64,000 bases of DNA, taken from the NCBI RefSeq assembly GCF_000383915.1, contig NZ_KB912942.1, positions 628,506-692,505 of the forward strand, in the 5' to 3' direction. Source of the stretch: Amycolatopsis benzoatilytica AK 16/65 (GTDB lineage: Bacteria > Actinomycetota > Actinomycetes > Mycobacteriales > Pseudonocardiaceae). The notes beneath the pieces were generated by a model. The model saw only the letters and a program-made list of their open reading frames with translations. It was not told where the DNA came from and made no database searches. Position 1 is the first letter of the stretch, and each line of letters begins with the position of its first letter. This document shows, one piece after another, positions 55,647 to 64,000 of this stretch. Both the position numbers and the translations under genes were made by a program.

Positions 55647-56818
55647 TGCCGCCGCGGCGGACGTTCGGGAACCGGTGGTGGGGCCGGGCGTGGCTGGAAG
55701 CCCTGGAGCAACGCGCGAGCCTGGACCCGAACCGGCTGCCGCGCGGGCGGACGTACGCGCGCAAGGGCGTCGTGCACCAGTTGACGATCAGTTCCGGCGA
55801 GATCTCCGCGTGGGTGCAGGGCAGCCGGGCGGATCCCTACCGGGTCGTCATCCGGATGCGCCAGTTCGATGACCGGGAATGGGACAAGCTGCTCGACGTC
55901 GCCGGACGCCGGCTCGGCCACGCCGCCGCCCTGCTCGACGGCGAACTGCCGGAAGAACTGGCCGTCCAGTCCCGCGAAGCCGGCGCGGACCTGCTGCCCG
56001 GGCCCGGCGACCTGCGGCCGCGCTGTTCTTGCCCGGACACCGCCAACCCGTGCAAGCACGTCGCCGCGGTGTACTACCTGGTCGCCGACGAGGTGGACGC
56101 CGACCCGTTCGTCCTGTTCACCCTGCGCGGCCGAGCCCGGGATTCGTTTTTGGCTCAGCTACGCGAACTTCGGGCGCCGGCGGCCGCGCGTCCGGCTCGT
56201 CCGCCGGACGTCGGCCTGACGCCGAAGAAGGCGTACGCACGCCGGGTCGCGCCGCTGCCGCCGCGGCCCGCGATCCCGGCCGAGCCGGGGCGGCCCGCCG
56301 TGCTGGACTTGGACCCGCCAGCCCGTACCGGATGGACGGCCGCCGCGCTCGCCGCGCTCGCCGCCGATGCGGCGGCGCTGGCTTTCGATCTGCTGCATGC
56401 CCGCGATTCCATGGCGGACTTGACGTTGAGCGAGGACCTGGCCCGCCGCGCGGCTCGTCCGGGCGCGGATGTGTTCGCGCTGGCCGCGGCGGCGGAGCTG
56501 GCGCCGTCGGACCTGATCGTGTCGGCACAGGCGTGGCGCGAAGCGGGGCGCGGCGGGCTGGCGGCTCTGCGCGACGTGTGGAGCCCGGGGCCGGGGCCGT
56601 TGGCGGCGGCCCGGGCCGAGCTGGCGGAGCTGGCGGGAGAGGTGAAGGTGTGGCGCAACCGCGTGACCGCCGGAGCGGTGCAGCTCCGGTACGGGAAAGA
56701 CGGCCGCTGGTACCGGTTCGTGCGGGTGTCCGGGCAGTGGTGGCCGGACGGCCCGCCAGCGGAGAGTCCGGTCGACGTGGGCTATCCGCCGGACGCGGAG
56801 CACCAGGACGAAGCATGA
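55646..56818 (+). CDS. SWIM zinc-finger protein, partner of the SNF2 helicase
   Basis: 390-residue protein. The N-terminal part FGNRWWGRAWLEALEQRASL and RGRTYARKGVVHQLTISSGE is characteristic, and the SWIM zinc finger CSCPDTANPCKHVAAVYYLV lies near residues 127-146, with cysteines and a histidine in CxCx(n)CxH. The rest is Ala/Arg-rich and helical, ending with a segment that binds no obvious ligand (WYRFVRVSGQWWPDGPP). SWIM domains bind DNA or protein. Fusion-like overlap (one base) with the helicase suggests joint action in chromosome maintenance. Confidence 0.9.
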   Translation: MPPRRTFGNRWWGRAWLEALEQRASLDPNRLPRGRTYARKGVVHQLTISSGEISAWVQGSRADPYRVVIRMRQFDDREWDKLLDVAGRRLGHAAALLDGELPEELAVQSREAGADLLPGPGDLRPRCSCPDTANPCKHVAAVYYLVADEVDADPFVLFTLRGRARDSFLAQLRELRAPAAARPARPPDVGLTPKKAYARRVAPLPPRPAIPAEPGRPAVLDLDPPARTGWTAAALAALAADAAALAFDLLHARDSMADLTLSEDLARRAARPGADVFALAAAAELAPSDLIVSAQAWREAGRGGLAALRDVWSPGPGPLAAARAELAELAGEVKVWRNRVTAGAVQLRYGKDGRWYRFVRVSGQWWPDGPPAESPVDVGYPPDAEHQDEA

Positions 56819-57024
56819 CTCCGCCGCTCTCGCCGTCTTGGTGATTTCCGCATGAATGTGGGGCTTTCCGGCGAGCACCGGTGCCGGGCGCTCGCTTCGA
56901 GCGCGTAGCCCAAGACTCCAAGCTCGAACTGCTGACCTCCCCTGCCGGATCAATCAGTCCTCGCGGCGGCAACGGCCCGCGGAGCCGATTTCGGCACCGG
57001 CCGTGCCGGAAGGCGCTTCGCGAG

Positions 57025-58041
57025 TCAGCCCGGCCGAGTCGAAGCGCGCACGACCAGTTCCGGTGCGAGTCGTTCGGAACGCGGTTCTTCTCCGCCCAAG
57101 ATGGACGTGAGCAGTTCGAGTGCGCGGCTGCCCATTTCGTGCATCGGGGAACGGACACTGGTCAGAGGGATGGGCAGCTCGGCCGCGAGAGGCGTGTCGT
57201 TGAACCCGGCGACCGCGATGTCCTCGCCTGGGCGCAAGCCGGCGTCGCGCACCGCGCCCAGTGCGCCGATGGCGGCGAAATCGTTCACGGCGAAGACGGC
57301 GGTCGGCCGCGGGCGCTGCCGCAGCAACTGATCGGCGGCCTGGTGCCCGCCGGTGGTGTCGAACGCCGAGCGCAGCGTGGGCACGTCGAAACCCGCCTCC
57401 CGGTAGCGGTCCACGAAGCCGGCCGTCCGATCGAGCCCGGTGCTGGCGAACGGTTCGCCCGCGATCACCCCGGCCCGTTCGTGCCCCAGCTGGAGGAAGT
57501 GCTCGGCGACGAGCCGTCCGCCCAGGTAGTCGTCGCACGTCACCGCCGGGTGGGTGCCGGCATGCCTGCTGACGAGCACGAACGGGACCTTGCGCGCGGC
57601 GATCTCGTCGACGAAGACAGCGTCGCTGTGGGCGTCGCCGAGCACGAGGCCGTCGACCCGGCGGGCCAGCGCCAGGTCCGTCCGCGCGCGCTGCTCGGCC
57701 GGCCGGTCGTGGGTGTTCATCACGAAGGTCGCCAGCCCGTGCCGCGCCGCCGCGTCCTCGATTCCCTCGTAGATCGTCGCGAGCACCACATCCGACAGCC
57801 GGGGAACCAGTACGCCGATCAGGTTGCTGCGGGCGGTGCGCAGGCTCTTCGCGTGCGGGTTGGGCCGGTAGTCCAGCCGCGCCGCCCATTCGCGGATCGC
57901 GTCGGCGGTCTCCCGCGACGCCGCGCGCGCCACTTCTGACGGCGGCCCGTTGAGCACCCTCGACACGGTCGACACGTCCACTCCGGCCGACTCCGCGACG
58001 GTCCGCAACGTGGCCGGACGCTTCCCGTCCTGTCGTTTCAC
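57025..58041 (-). CDS. LacI-family repressor
   Basis: 338-residue repressor. The N-terminal HTH is RPATLRTVAESAGVDVSTVS, then RVLNGPPSEVARAASRETAD and the hinge RLDYRPNPHAKSLRT. The periplasmic-binding-like domain follows (LIGVLVPRLSDVVLATIYEG, DGLVLGDAHSDAVFV, VAGFNDTPLAAELPIPLTSV). The effector is unknown. It is divergent from an amidase operon, and three copies of a CAAACGTTTG-like operator lie between them, so it most likely represses that operon and itself. GTG start at 58041. Confidence 0.9.
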   Translation of the reverse strand: MKRQDGKRPATLRTVAESAGVDVSTVSRVLNGPPSEVARAASRETADAIREWAARLDYRPNPHAKSLRTARSNLIGVLVPRLSDVVLATIYEGIEDAAARHGLATFVMNTHDRPAEQRARTDLALARRVDGLVLGDAHSDAVFVDEIAARKVPFVLVSRHAGTHPAVTCDDYLGGRLVAEHFLQLGHERAGVIAGEPFASTGLDRTAGFVDRYREAGFDVPTLRSAFDTTGGHQAADQLLRQRPRPTAVFAVNDFAAIGALGAVRDAGLRPGEDIAVAGFNDTPLAAELPIPLTSVRSPMHEMGSRALELLTSILGGEEPRSERLAPELVVRASTRPG

Positions 58042-58100
58042 CGTCGCCGCCCCTCGTCAGCCGCTCTTGACAGATCACCCTGCACTGAGTTCATACTACT

Positions 58101-58154
58101 CAAACGATTGACCCAAACGTTTGAGTAGCTCAACCAGGCAAACCCAAACGTTTG
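58101..58154. promoter_or_regulatory. LacI operator cluster in amidase promoter
   Basis: Perfect palindromes CAAACGTTTG at 58114-58123 and 58145-58154 (31 bp apart, three helical turns) and a one-mismatch copy CAAACGATTG at 58101-58110. CTACTCAAACG and CGTTTGAGTAG also form a larger inverted repeat. TTGACC at 58108-58113 is a possible -35 element overlapped by the sites. Confidence 0.78.
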
Positions 58155-58172
58155 TGTAAGAGAGGATTCAGC

Positions 58173-59531
58173 GTGTCGTCATCCATCGAGGCCGAACCGG
58201 GCACGTCGCCGGACAGCGGCTACTTCGCCCGCGTCGGCGTCGTCCAGCTGGCGGCGCAGCTGCGGGCGGGCCGGGTTTCTCCCCTCGATCTGGTCGAAAT
58301 CGCGCTCGGCGAAGCTGCCCGGACACAGCCGGTGCTCAATGCGTTCGTCACGCTCGACGAAGCAGGCGCCCGGGCGGCCGCGGGCCGGGCGGCCCAGGAA
58401 CTGGCCGCGGGAACGGACCGCGGACCGCTGCACGGCGTGCCCGTCGCGATCAAGGATGTGATCGACGTCCAGGGCTTGCCGACGACCGCTGGTTCCCGCC
58501 ACCTCGCCGGCAACATCGCCCGGCAGGACGCCGACTGCGTCAAGCGGCTCCGCGCGGCCGGGGCTATCGTCGTCGGCAAGACCGCCACCCACGAGTTCGC
58601 GAACGGCCCGACCGGCGATCGCTCCGCGGGCGGCCCGACCCGCAACCCCTACTCGACCAGCCGCATGGCCGGCGGCTCGAGCAGCGGGTCCGCCGCCGCG
58701 GTCGCCGCCGGCATCGTGCCGCTCGCGCTGGGCACCGACACCGGAGGATCGGTGCGTGTTCCGGCCGCCTGCTGCGGGGTCGTGGGTCTCAAACCCACGC
58801 ACGGAGCGGTTTCCGTGCAGGGCGTTATCCCGTTGGCACCGTCGTTCGACACGGTCGGACCGATCGCCCGCACGGCCGCGGACTGTCACCTGCTGTGGAC
58901 GGCCTTGAGCGACGGCCCTTCCGCCCACCCCCCGATCGCCACCCCGCGCATCGGCTGGCTGCCGCCCGGCTCGCTCTTCCCGACCACCCCCGAAATCACC
59001 GGTCTGGCCAGGGATTTCGCCGGAGACCTCATCGCCGGCGAAGTCTCCGTCCCCGACGCGAAGGAACTGCGCGACGCCTACCAGATCATGCAGGGCAGCG
59101 AGGCCTACGCGGTTCACGCGGAACGCCTCGCGGCCGCACCCGAGCTCTACGGCGAGGAAGTCCGCGACCGACTTCGCGCCGGCGGCGAGGTCCGGGGCTG
59201 GGAATATGTGCGTGCGCTCGACCTCCGCGACCGCGTTCGCCCGGCCGTAGCCGAGCTCTTCCGCCGCTACGGCTTTCTCGCCCTGCCAACGATCCCGCTC
59301 TCTCCGCCGCCGCTGGACAGCCGTGCGGAACCGATCGGCGGGGAGCAGGTGGACGTGCGGGCTGCCCTGCTGGCACTGACCAGTCCGTGGAGCGTCCTCG
59401 GCCTGCCCGCCGTCTCGGTTCCCGCCGGTCTCCTGGACGGACTGCCCGCCGGTCTCCAGCTCGTCGGCCCGCCGGGTTCCGAGCGGCAGCTGCTGAGCCT
59501 GGCCGAACACTTGCAGACACCCAACCTGTGA
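58173..59531 (+). CDS. Amidase (amidase-signature family)
   Basis: 452-residue Ser-cisSer-Lys amidase. The catalytic residues are Lys94 in [14 protein letters not shown], Ser169 in [15 protein letters not shown], and nucleophile Ser193 in [17 protein letters not shown]. It resembles indole-acetamide hydrolase and glutamyl-amidotransferase-A-like amidases; no GatB/GatC partners occur, so it is a free amidase. GTG 58173 has GAGAGGA seven bases upstream. First gene of a four-gene operon with a nitrilase, a membrane protein and an alpha/beta hydrolase, under the LacI operators. Confidence 0.9.
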   Translation: MSSSIEAEPGTSPDSGYFARVGVVQLAAQLRAGRVSPLDLVEIALGEAARTQPVLNAFVTLDEAGARAAAGRAAQELAAGTDRGPLHGVPVAIKDVIDVQGLPTTAGSRHLAGNIARQDADCVKRLRAAGAIVVGKTATHEFANGPTGDRSAGGPTRNPYSTSRMAGGSSSGSAAAVAAGIVPLALGTDTGGSVRVPAACCGVVGLKPTHGAVSVQGVIPLAPSFDTVGPIARTAADCHLLWTALSDGPSAHPPIATPRIGWLPPGSLFPTTPEITGLARDFAGDLIAGEVSVPDAKELRDAYQIMQGSEAYAVHAERLAAAPELYGEEVRDRLRAGGEVRGWEYVRALDLRDRVRPAVAELFRRYGFLALPTIPLSPPPLDSRAEPIGGEQVDVRAALLALTSPWSVLGLPAVSVPAGLLDGLPAGLQLVGPPGSERQLLSLAEHLQTPNL

Positions 59532-59548
59532 AAGGAAAACGAGTCGAT

Positions 59549-60427
59549 ATGCCCACCAGCGCCATCGTTGCCGCCGCCGTCCAGTGCGACCCCCAGGTCG
59601 GAATGGAAAACAAGGACAAGAACCTTGCCCGGACCCTCGAACTGGTCACCGAAGCCGCCGATCGCGGCGCGAACCTCGTCGTGCTGCCCGAACTGGTCAA
59701 CACCGGATACTCCTTCGCCACCCGCGAAGAGGCCTACGCCCACGCCGAGGACCTCAGCGGGCCCACGGTGCAGGCTTGGACCGCGCTCGCCCGGGACCGC
59801 GGCCTCCACCTCGTCGGCGGCATAGCGGAGGTCGACGGGGTGCGCCTGTTCGACACGTCCGTCCTGATCGGACCCGACGGGCTGATCGGCCACTACCGGA
59901 AGACGCACCTCTGGAACCACGAAAAGCTCATCTTCACGCCAGGCGATCGCGGCTTCCCGGTGTTCGACACCCGCATCGGCCGGATCGGGCTGCTGATCTG
60001 TTGGGACATCTGGTTCCCGGAGGTGGCGCGCCTGCTGGCCGTGCAGGGCGCCGATGTCGTCTGCAGCACGAACAACTGGGTCTGGACCCCTCCGCCGCTG
60101 TTCGACGACGCGGGCCGGTGCATGGCGTCCTATCTGACGATGACCGCCTCGCACGTCAATCACCTGCCGATCGTCGCCGCCGACCGCGTCGGAGAGGAAC
60201 GCGGCGCGAAGTTCCTCGGCTGCTCGTTGATCACCGGAACCAACGGCTGGCCCGTGAGCGAGGTCGCCGCGCCGGAGGGCGAAACGATCGTCTACGCCGA
60301 ACTCGATCTCATGGCCACCCGGTCGGCGGCGATCTGGAACCAGCTCAACGACCTGCCGCGCGACCGCCGCACCGACCTCTACGATCCGCTGCTGGGCTAC
60401 CGCGGCGGCCTGGCCTACCCCCGCTGA
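59549..60427 (+). CDS. Nitrilase-superfamily carbon-nitrogen hydrolase
   Basis: 292-residue CN hydrolase. The catalytic triad is Glu48 in NLVVLPELVNTGYSF, Lys118 in GHYRKTHLWNHEK, and Cys151 in GLLICWDIWFPEVARLLA. ICWDIWFPE instead of a CWEN signature argues for an amidase or carbamoylase of the superfamily and not a true nitrile hydrolase. Seventeen bases after the amidase stop, with AAAGGA upstream. It could act on the amidase product or on a second amide bond in the same substrate. Confidence 0.9.
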   Translation: MPTSAIVAAAVQCDPQVGMENKDKNLARTLELVTEAADRGANLVVLPELVNTGYSFATREEAYAHAEDLSGPTVQAWTALARDRGLHLVGGIAEVDGVRLFDTSVLIGPDGLIGHYRKTHLWNHEKLIFTPGDRGFPVFDTRIGRIGLLICWDIWFPEVARLLAVQGADVVCSTNNWVWTPPPLFDDAGRCMASYLTMTASHVNHLPIVAADRVGEERGAKFLGCSLITGTNGWPVSEVAAPEGETIVYAELDLMATRSAAIWNQLNDLPRDRRTDLYDPLLGYRGGLAYPR

Positions 60428-60437
60428 GGGCGCGACC

Positions 60438-61634
60438 ATGTCGACGAAACTCGCTGGTACGCAAGCAGGCTCCCGCAGGGCGGCCGGCGTCGGGCGGTGG
60501 CTGGCCGGCGGCGCGCTGGTCGGCGTCACGGCCGGACTGGCCACCCTGCTGGCCCGCGGTTCCGGATCGCTGCCGCACCTCCTGCCCGGCTACCTGCTCT
60601 GGCAGGAGCAGGCATATCGCGACGTCGCGCAGTTCCTGCGGTGGTGTCTCGGAGACACCACCGAGGCGCAGTTCTACAAGACCGGGCTCGGCGGGCTGGG
60701 CTTGCTGGCCGGCGCGGGGATCGCGCACTGGGCGGGGAAACGCAACCGCCGATGGGCTGGATTCCCGCTCGGCTCCGGGCTCTGGCCGTGGCTGACCGCT
60801 GCCGCCTTGCTGGGCCTGCTGCTGTCCAACCTCGCCTGGGGCTGGACGCTGAACGCGACCACCATGTGGCAGCCGACTTTCGTTGCGTTCGTGTCGGTGC
60901 CGCCCGCGGTCGTCCTGACCTACGGCCGCGGGTGGCGGGTGGCGGTAACCGGTGCTGTCCTCGGTGCCGTCCTCACCACGCCCATGGCGGTGGCGCTGGT
61001 GGACTTCGTGTGCCATCCGCTGAACCTGCCCGCGGTCGTCGGCAACGTCACCGCGATGTGGGCGAGCGCTCTGGTGGCTTTCCCGCTCTGCCGTCGCCTG
61101 CCATGGCTGCCGTCGCCGGTCGCGCCGCCGCCGTCCGAACCGGCTGCCACGCCCTCCCAGGGACCGGTCTGGGTACTGCGTCGCGTCCTCGCCGATTTCA
61201 CCGAAGCACCGTTTCACGGCAACGAGATCGCCTCGCTCGGGATGCTCATTGGCACGGTGCTGACCTACGTGCTCAATCCGCTGACGCCGGTTTATGGCAG
61301 CCAGTTGCTGCCCGCGCTGCTCAGCGCGCAAGTCCTCACTGCCACCCTCGGCGTGCTGCTCTACCGGCGTCAATGGGCGCGATACGGCTGGTACCCGACG
61401 TTTGTGCCCGTCGTGTCCGTTGCCCCGGCGGCCGTGCTCACCTACGGCCCCACGCTCCCGGCGATTCTCGGCGGCGCCGTCCTGGGCGCGCTTGCCGGCC
61501 CGCCGCTGGCTGCCTTCGCGTCGCGGCACCGTCCGGCGGGCGTCCACCCGTTCGTCGGAAACGTCTTCTCGATGACGGTTTGCACCGCCGCCGGGATCCC
61601 GCTGCTGGGGCTGCTGCCGGGCATCACCTCCTGA
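60438..61634 (+). CDS. Duplicated multi-spanning membrane protein, probable transporter
   Basis: 398-residue protein with about eight to nine hydrophobic helices, family not recognised. Two halves share a pattern: FVAFVSVPPAVVLTYGRGWR with VTGAVLGAVLTTPMAVALVD, then NLPAVVGNVTAMWASALVAF; and FVPVVSVAPAAVLTYGPTLP with LGGAVLGALAGPPLAAFASR, then GVHPFVGNVFSMTVCTAAGI. This internal repeat suggests an inverted- or parallel-repeat transporter. It lies between the two hydrolases and the alpha/beta hydrolase gene, so it is likely the permease for their substrate, or an exporter of product. The start ATG is 11 bases past the nitrilase stop. Confidence 0.72.
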   Translation: MSTKLAGTQAGSRRAAGVGRWLAGGALVGVTAGLATLLARGSGSLPHLLPGYLLWQEQAYRDVAQFLRWCLGDTTEAQFYKTGLGGLGLLAGAGIAHWAGKRNRRWAGFPLGSGLWPWLTAAALLGLLLSNLAWGWTLNATTMWQPTFVAFVSVPPAVVLTYGRGWRVAVTGAVLGAVLTTPMAVALVDFVCHPLNLPAVVGNVTAMWASALVAFPLCRRLPWLPSPVAPPPSEPAATPSQGPVWVLRRVLADFTEAPFHGNEIASLGMLIGTVLTYVLNPLTPVYGSQLLPALLSAQVLTATLGVLLYRRQWARYGWYPTFVPVVSVAPAAVLTYGPTLPAILGGAVLGALAGPPLAAFASRHRPAGVHPFVGNVFSMTVCTAAGIPLLGLLPGITS

Positions 61635-61643
61635 AAGGACGCC

Positions 61644-62438
61644 ATGCGTACCCTCCGTTTCGACCGTGACGGAACCATGCTGATCGCCGAACAACGCGAC
61701 GGCGACGGGCCACCGATCGTCATCGTCCCCGGCGTAATGTCCGACGCACATGCTTGGCGGCCCGTGGTCAGCTTCTTGACGCTGCCCAATCCTGTCGTCG
61801 TCCTCAACCGCCGCGGCAGGGTGCCCAGCGGCCCGCTCGGGCCGGGCTACTCGGTGCGCACCGAGATCGACGATCTCCACCATGTTCTCGACGCTCTTGG
61901 CCAGGACGTCGAACTTTTCGGCTGGAGCTTTGGCGGTCTCATCGCGCTGGAAGCGGCGACCGAACGTCGCGGCCTGCGCTCTGTCGTGGCATATGAACCG
62001 GTGTCGAGCCCGTTCGGCACCGACGCGATCGAGCCCCTGCGCGCCGCGCAGGACGCCGGCGACCTCGACCAAGCCGTCGCGATCGTGAACCGCACGGTGT
62101 CCGGCTTCTCCGCCGAGTACGTCGATGCCCTCAAAGAGAGCCCGGTCTGGCCGGCGCTGCGGCCGCTCGCGCACCCGCTCGCCGAGGAACTGGCCGCGCT
62201 CAACAGCCACCGCGCGGCGTTGCGCCGCTACCGCGAGATCGACGCACCGGTAACTCTGTTGCTGGGCGAGTTCAATGGAGGAAAACCGCCGTACGGCACC
62301 GCCTTCGAAGTATTCCGCCAAGCCCTGCCGCAGGCCCGGCACCTCCGCCTTCCCGGGCAAGGACACCTCGCCCATGCCGAAGTGCCCGACCTCCTGGCCA
62401 ACCATCTCGCAGAGGCAATCGCCGATCGGCCCGCGTGA
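61644..62438 (+). CDS. Alpha/beta hydrolase
   Basis: 264-residue serine hydrolase. Oxyanion part IVIVPGVMSDAHAWRPVV, the nucleophile in LFGWSFGGLIALEAATE (Ser95), and the catalytic His in LRLPGQGHLAHAEVPDL are visible. The acid is probably in LLLGEFNGGKPP, which carries Glu and not the more usual Asp. It should hydrolyse an ester, lactone or thioester. Nine bases after the membrane protein stop, so it closes the amidase operon. AAAGGA precedes the ATG. Confidence 0.86.
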   Translation: MRTLRFDRDGTMLIAEQRDGDGPPIVIVPGVMSDAHAWRPVVSFLTLPNPVVVLNRRGRVPSGPLGPGYSVRTEIDDLHHVLDALGQDVELFGWSFGGLIALEAATERRGLRSVVAYEPVSSPFGTDAIEPLRAAQDAGDLDQAVAIVNRTVSGFSAEYVDALKESPVWPALRPLAHPLAEELAALNSHRAALRRYREIDAPVTLLLGEFNGGKPPYGTAFEVFRQALPQARHLRLPGQGHLAHAEVPDLLANHLAEAIADRPA

Positions 62439-62584
62439 GCACGGCGCAGAGCTGTGGCCTCCCGGCGAGCGCGACCGTGCGCACGTGGTCGCCGCCGCCG
62501 AGCCAAACGCCATGCGGTGGCGGCGACCAGCCCGCAATCGCCCCAGCGACGCTCGGGGTCAGCGGCAGCCGGGCGAGGACGGCC

Positions 62585-63283
62585 TCACTCGGCCGAAGCC
62601 GCGTCCCCCCGCAGCTCCACGCAGCACCCGCCATGCGGCGCGACCCGGGCGGCGGCCACTCCGGGCACCTCCAGTCCCTCGACCACGCCGCTCAGGAATC
62701 GCTCCGTCATCCCGCACACCAGGTCCGGCGCCCGTGTCGTCAGCGGCTGGAACGGGCAGTTCCGCAGCCGCAGGCACACCGGCGTCTCCCGGCTCGGCTC
62801 GAAGCCGTGCCGGGTCAGCACTGTCCCGGCCAGGGTGAGCCCGCGTTCCGTTCCCAGCCGGCCGGGGCGGGATCGGGAGCGTTCGGCGGCACCGGCGGCA
62901 ACGCCGTGCGCCCCGGCTTCTCGCAGCGCGGCGTCGCGGGCCGGTTCGCCGGGGGCCGCGGACGCGACGGCGTCGACCAGGATCGCGGCCAGGACGTCCG
63001 GCTGGCGCGGCGGGATCGTGATCGCGAAATCGGTGGCCGCGGGTTCGTAGACCTTCGGTGCGCGGCCTACCTTGCCGGCCGTCTCGTAGCGGGCGTGCAA
63101 TAGGCCCGCGGCGACGAGTTTGTCCAGGTGGAAGGCCGCCAGCTTGCGCGAGATGCCGACCGCGGCCGCGGCTTCTTCCCGGGTCACCGGGCGGCTGGCG
63201 CCGCGGATGAACAGGTACATGCCGCGGCGCAGGTCCTCGTCCAGCGCCGCTACCGCGCGGATCGTGGCCAGGTCGCTCGTCAC
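62585..63283 (-). CDS. Cysteine-rich winged-helix regulator, probable Fe-S sensor
   Basis: 232-residue regulator. An N-terminal winged helix (MYLFIRGASRPVTREEAAAA, VGISRKLAAFHLDKLVAAGL) is followed by a helical region and a cysteine-bearing C-terminal domain: Cys170, Cys176 (in RLRNCPFQPL), Cys190 (LVCGMTERFLSGVVEG), and the pair Cys220-221 (PHGGCCVEL). The arrangement is like SufR-type and related ArsR/DeoR regulators that bind an iron-sulfur cluster, which is inference. GTG start directly after GGAGGA. It is divergent from folE and convergent with the alpha/beta hydrolase. Confidence 0.78.
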   Translation of the reverse strand: MTSDLATIRAVAALDEDLRRGMYLFIRGASRPVTREEAAAAVGISRKLAAFHLDKLVAAGLLHARYETAGKVGRAPKVYEPAATDFAITIPPRQPDVLAAILVDAVASAAPGEPARDAALREAGAHGVAAGAAERSRSRPGRLGTERGLTLAGTVLTRHGFEPSRETPVCLRLRNCPFQPLTTRAPDLVCGMTERFLSGVVEGLEVPGVAAARVAPHGGCCVELRGDAASAE

Positions 63284-63432
63284 TCCTCCACGATAACGCC
63301 CAGCCGGGTGCCCGGAACCCGCTACCTGGCTTGTTCACCTGGTCACATTGACTCCGCGCGGCGATAAGACCAAGATTTGTGGGCGAAACCCAGCTGCCGG
63401 AACCGCCCGGCGCCCGGCCCCGAGGATCGCCC

Positions 63433-64000
63433 ATGCAGTCGTCCGGAACCGCCTTGCGTGTCGTCCACGAGCCCGATCCCGGCCTTGACCTGGTCGAGGC
63501 TGAACGTGCGGCCGGGGATTTCCTGCGGGCGCTCGGCATCGAACTCGATTCGGAGAGCCTGCGCGGCACGCCCGGCCGGATGGCGCGCGCGTACGCCGAG
63601 CTGTTCACACCGCGGCCGTTCGACCTCACCACATTCCCCAACGACGAGGGCTACGACGAGCTGGTCCTCGCCCGCGACATCCCGGTCCGGTCGGTCTGCG
63701 AGCACCACTTGCTGCCGTTCACCGGCGTCGCGCACGTCGGCTACCTGCCCGGCGACCGGATCCTCGGGCTGTCCAAGCTCGCCCGCGTGGTCGAGCACTT
63801 CGCCTGCCGCCCGCAGGTGCAGGAGCGGCTCACCAAGCAGATCGCCGGCTGGCTCGGCGACCAGTTGGCCCCGAAGGGCGTCGGCGTCGTGATCGAGGCC
63901 GAGCACACCTGCATGACGCTGCGCGGAGTGCAGGCGACCGGCTCGTCGACGGTCACCTCCACCCTCGTCGGCACGCTGCGCGAGGACGCCCGCTCGCGTC
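63433..64000 (+). CDS. folE: GTP cyclohydrolase I, 5' part, cut by window edge
   Basis: First enzyme of folate/tetrahydrobiopterin synthesis, converting GTP to dihydroneopterin triphosphate. 189 codons are visible without a stop. The zinc ligands are Cys89 and His92 in SVCEHHLLPFTGVAHVGYLP and Cys160 in VIEAEHTCMTLRGVQ, at the E. coli spacing; ILGLSKLARVVEHFACRPQV is the substrate-binding region. It therefore appears active. ATG 63433 begins the protein. It may be a second folE copy controlled by the adjacent cysteine-rich regulator; no other folate gene is in view. Confidence 0.92.
   Translation, partial: MQSSGTALRVVHEPDPGLDLVEAERAAGDFLRALGIELDSESLRGTPGRMARAYAELFTPRPFDLTTFPNDEGYDELVLARDIPVRSVCEHHLLPFTGVAHVGYLPGDRILGLSKLARVVEHFACRPQVQERLTKQIAGWLGDQLAPKGVGVVIEAEHTCMTLRGVQATGSSTVTSTLVGTLREDARSR

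Noticed and set aside
52911..56818. SNF2/SWIM pair as part of a phage-defence island
   Set aside because: No restriction, toxin-antitoxin, nuclease or other defence genes adjoin, and base composition is unchanged.

Overview
The window is high-GC actinobacterial chromosome, most likely from Amycolatopsis or a close relative in the Pseudonocardiaceae. The grounds are GC-rich third codon positions with many GTG starts, a phosphofructokinase with pyrophosphate-type active-site residues (known from Amycolatopsis methanolica), an XRE/DUF397 pair, a conservon, and a KstR/FadE34 pair. No tRNA, rRNA, IS element, prophage or CRISPR array was seen. The genus is an inference from gene content, not from a marker gene.

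Layout. 1-12.8 kb: a housekeeping block resembling the Mycobacterium tuberculosis Rv2178c-Rv2187 neighbourhood as I recall it (fadD15, SRPBCC protein, ArsA ATPase, CxxCxxC protein, PlsC acyltransferase, RNase AS, DAHP synthase). It also holds a ROK kinase, a Nudix-NYN fusion, a YbdK-type ligase and pfkA. DAHP synthase has an upstream leader peptide with a Tyr-Phe-Trp-Phe run. 12.9-24.6 kb: S41 peptidase, ArsR regulator, a GH18 chitinase under a DasR-like site, pyruvate kinase, acyl-CoA thioesterase, XRE/DUF397, and a large LuxR (LAL) regulator. 24.7-35.8 kb: aldehyde dehydrogenase with a TetR regulator, acyl-CoA dehydrogenase plus CoA-transferase, GNAT, small unknown proteins, a lytic transglycosylase, and an acetate permease with its DUF485 partner.

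36.7-43.1 kb is a conservon: cvnA sensor kinase with a very long, internally repeated tail, then roadblock, DUF742 and small GTPase genes. It ends at a striking repeat (40-nt tandem repeat joined to a 33-bp perfect inverted repeat). 43.4-44.8 kb: an ArsR/AHSA1/DUF899 operon. 44.9-48.2 kb: fused isobutyryl-CoA mutase icmF. 50.1-52.9 kb: kstR and fadE34, divergent, with two KstR boxes between them. 52.9-56.8 kb: an SNF2 helicase coupled to a SWIM protein. 57.0-62.4 kb: a LacI regulator divergent from an amidase, nitrilase, duplicated membrane protein and alpha/beta-hydrolase operon, with three LacI-type half-palindromes between them; this looks like an uptake and hydrolysis module for an unknown amide or nitrile. 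The window ends with a cysteine-rich HTH regulator and the 5' part of folE.

A recurrent intergenic element runs through the window: six copies of a 45-47 nt palindrome, all just 3' of genes. One copy is a perfect palindrome through compensatory changes.
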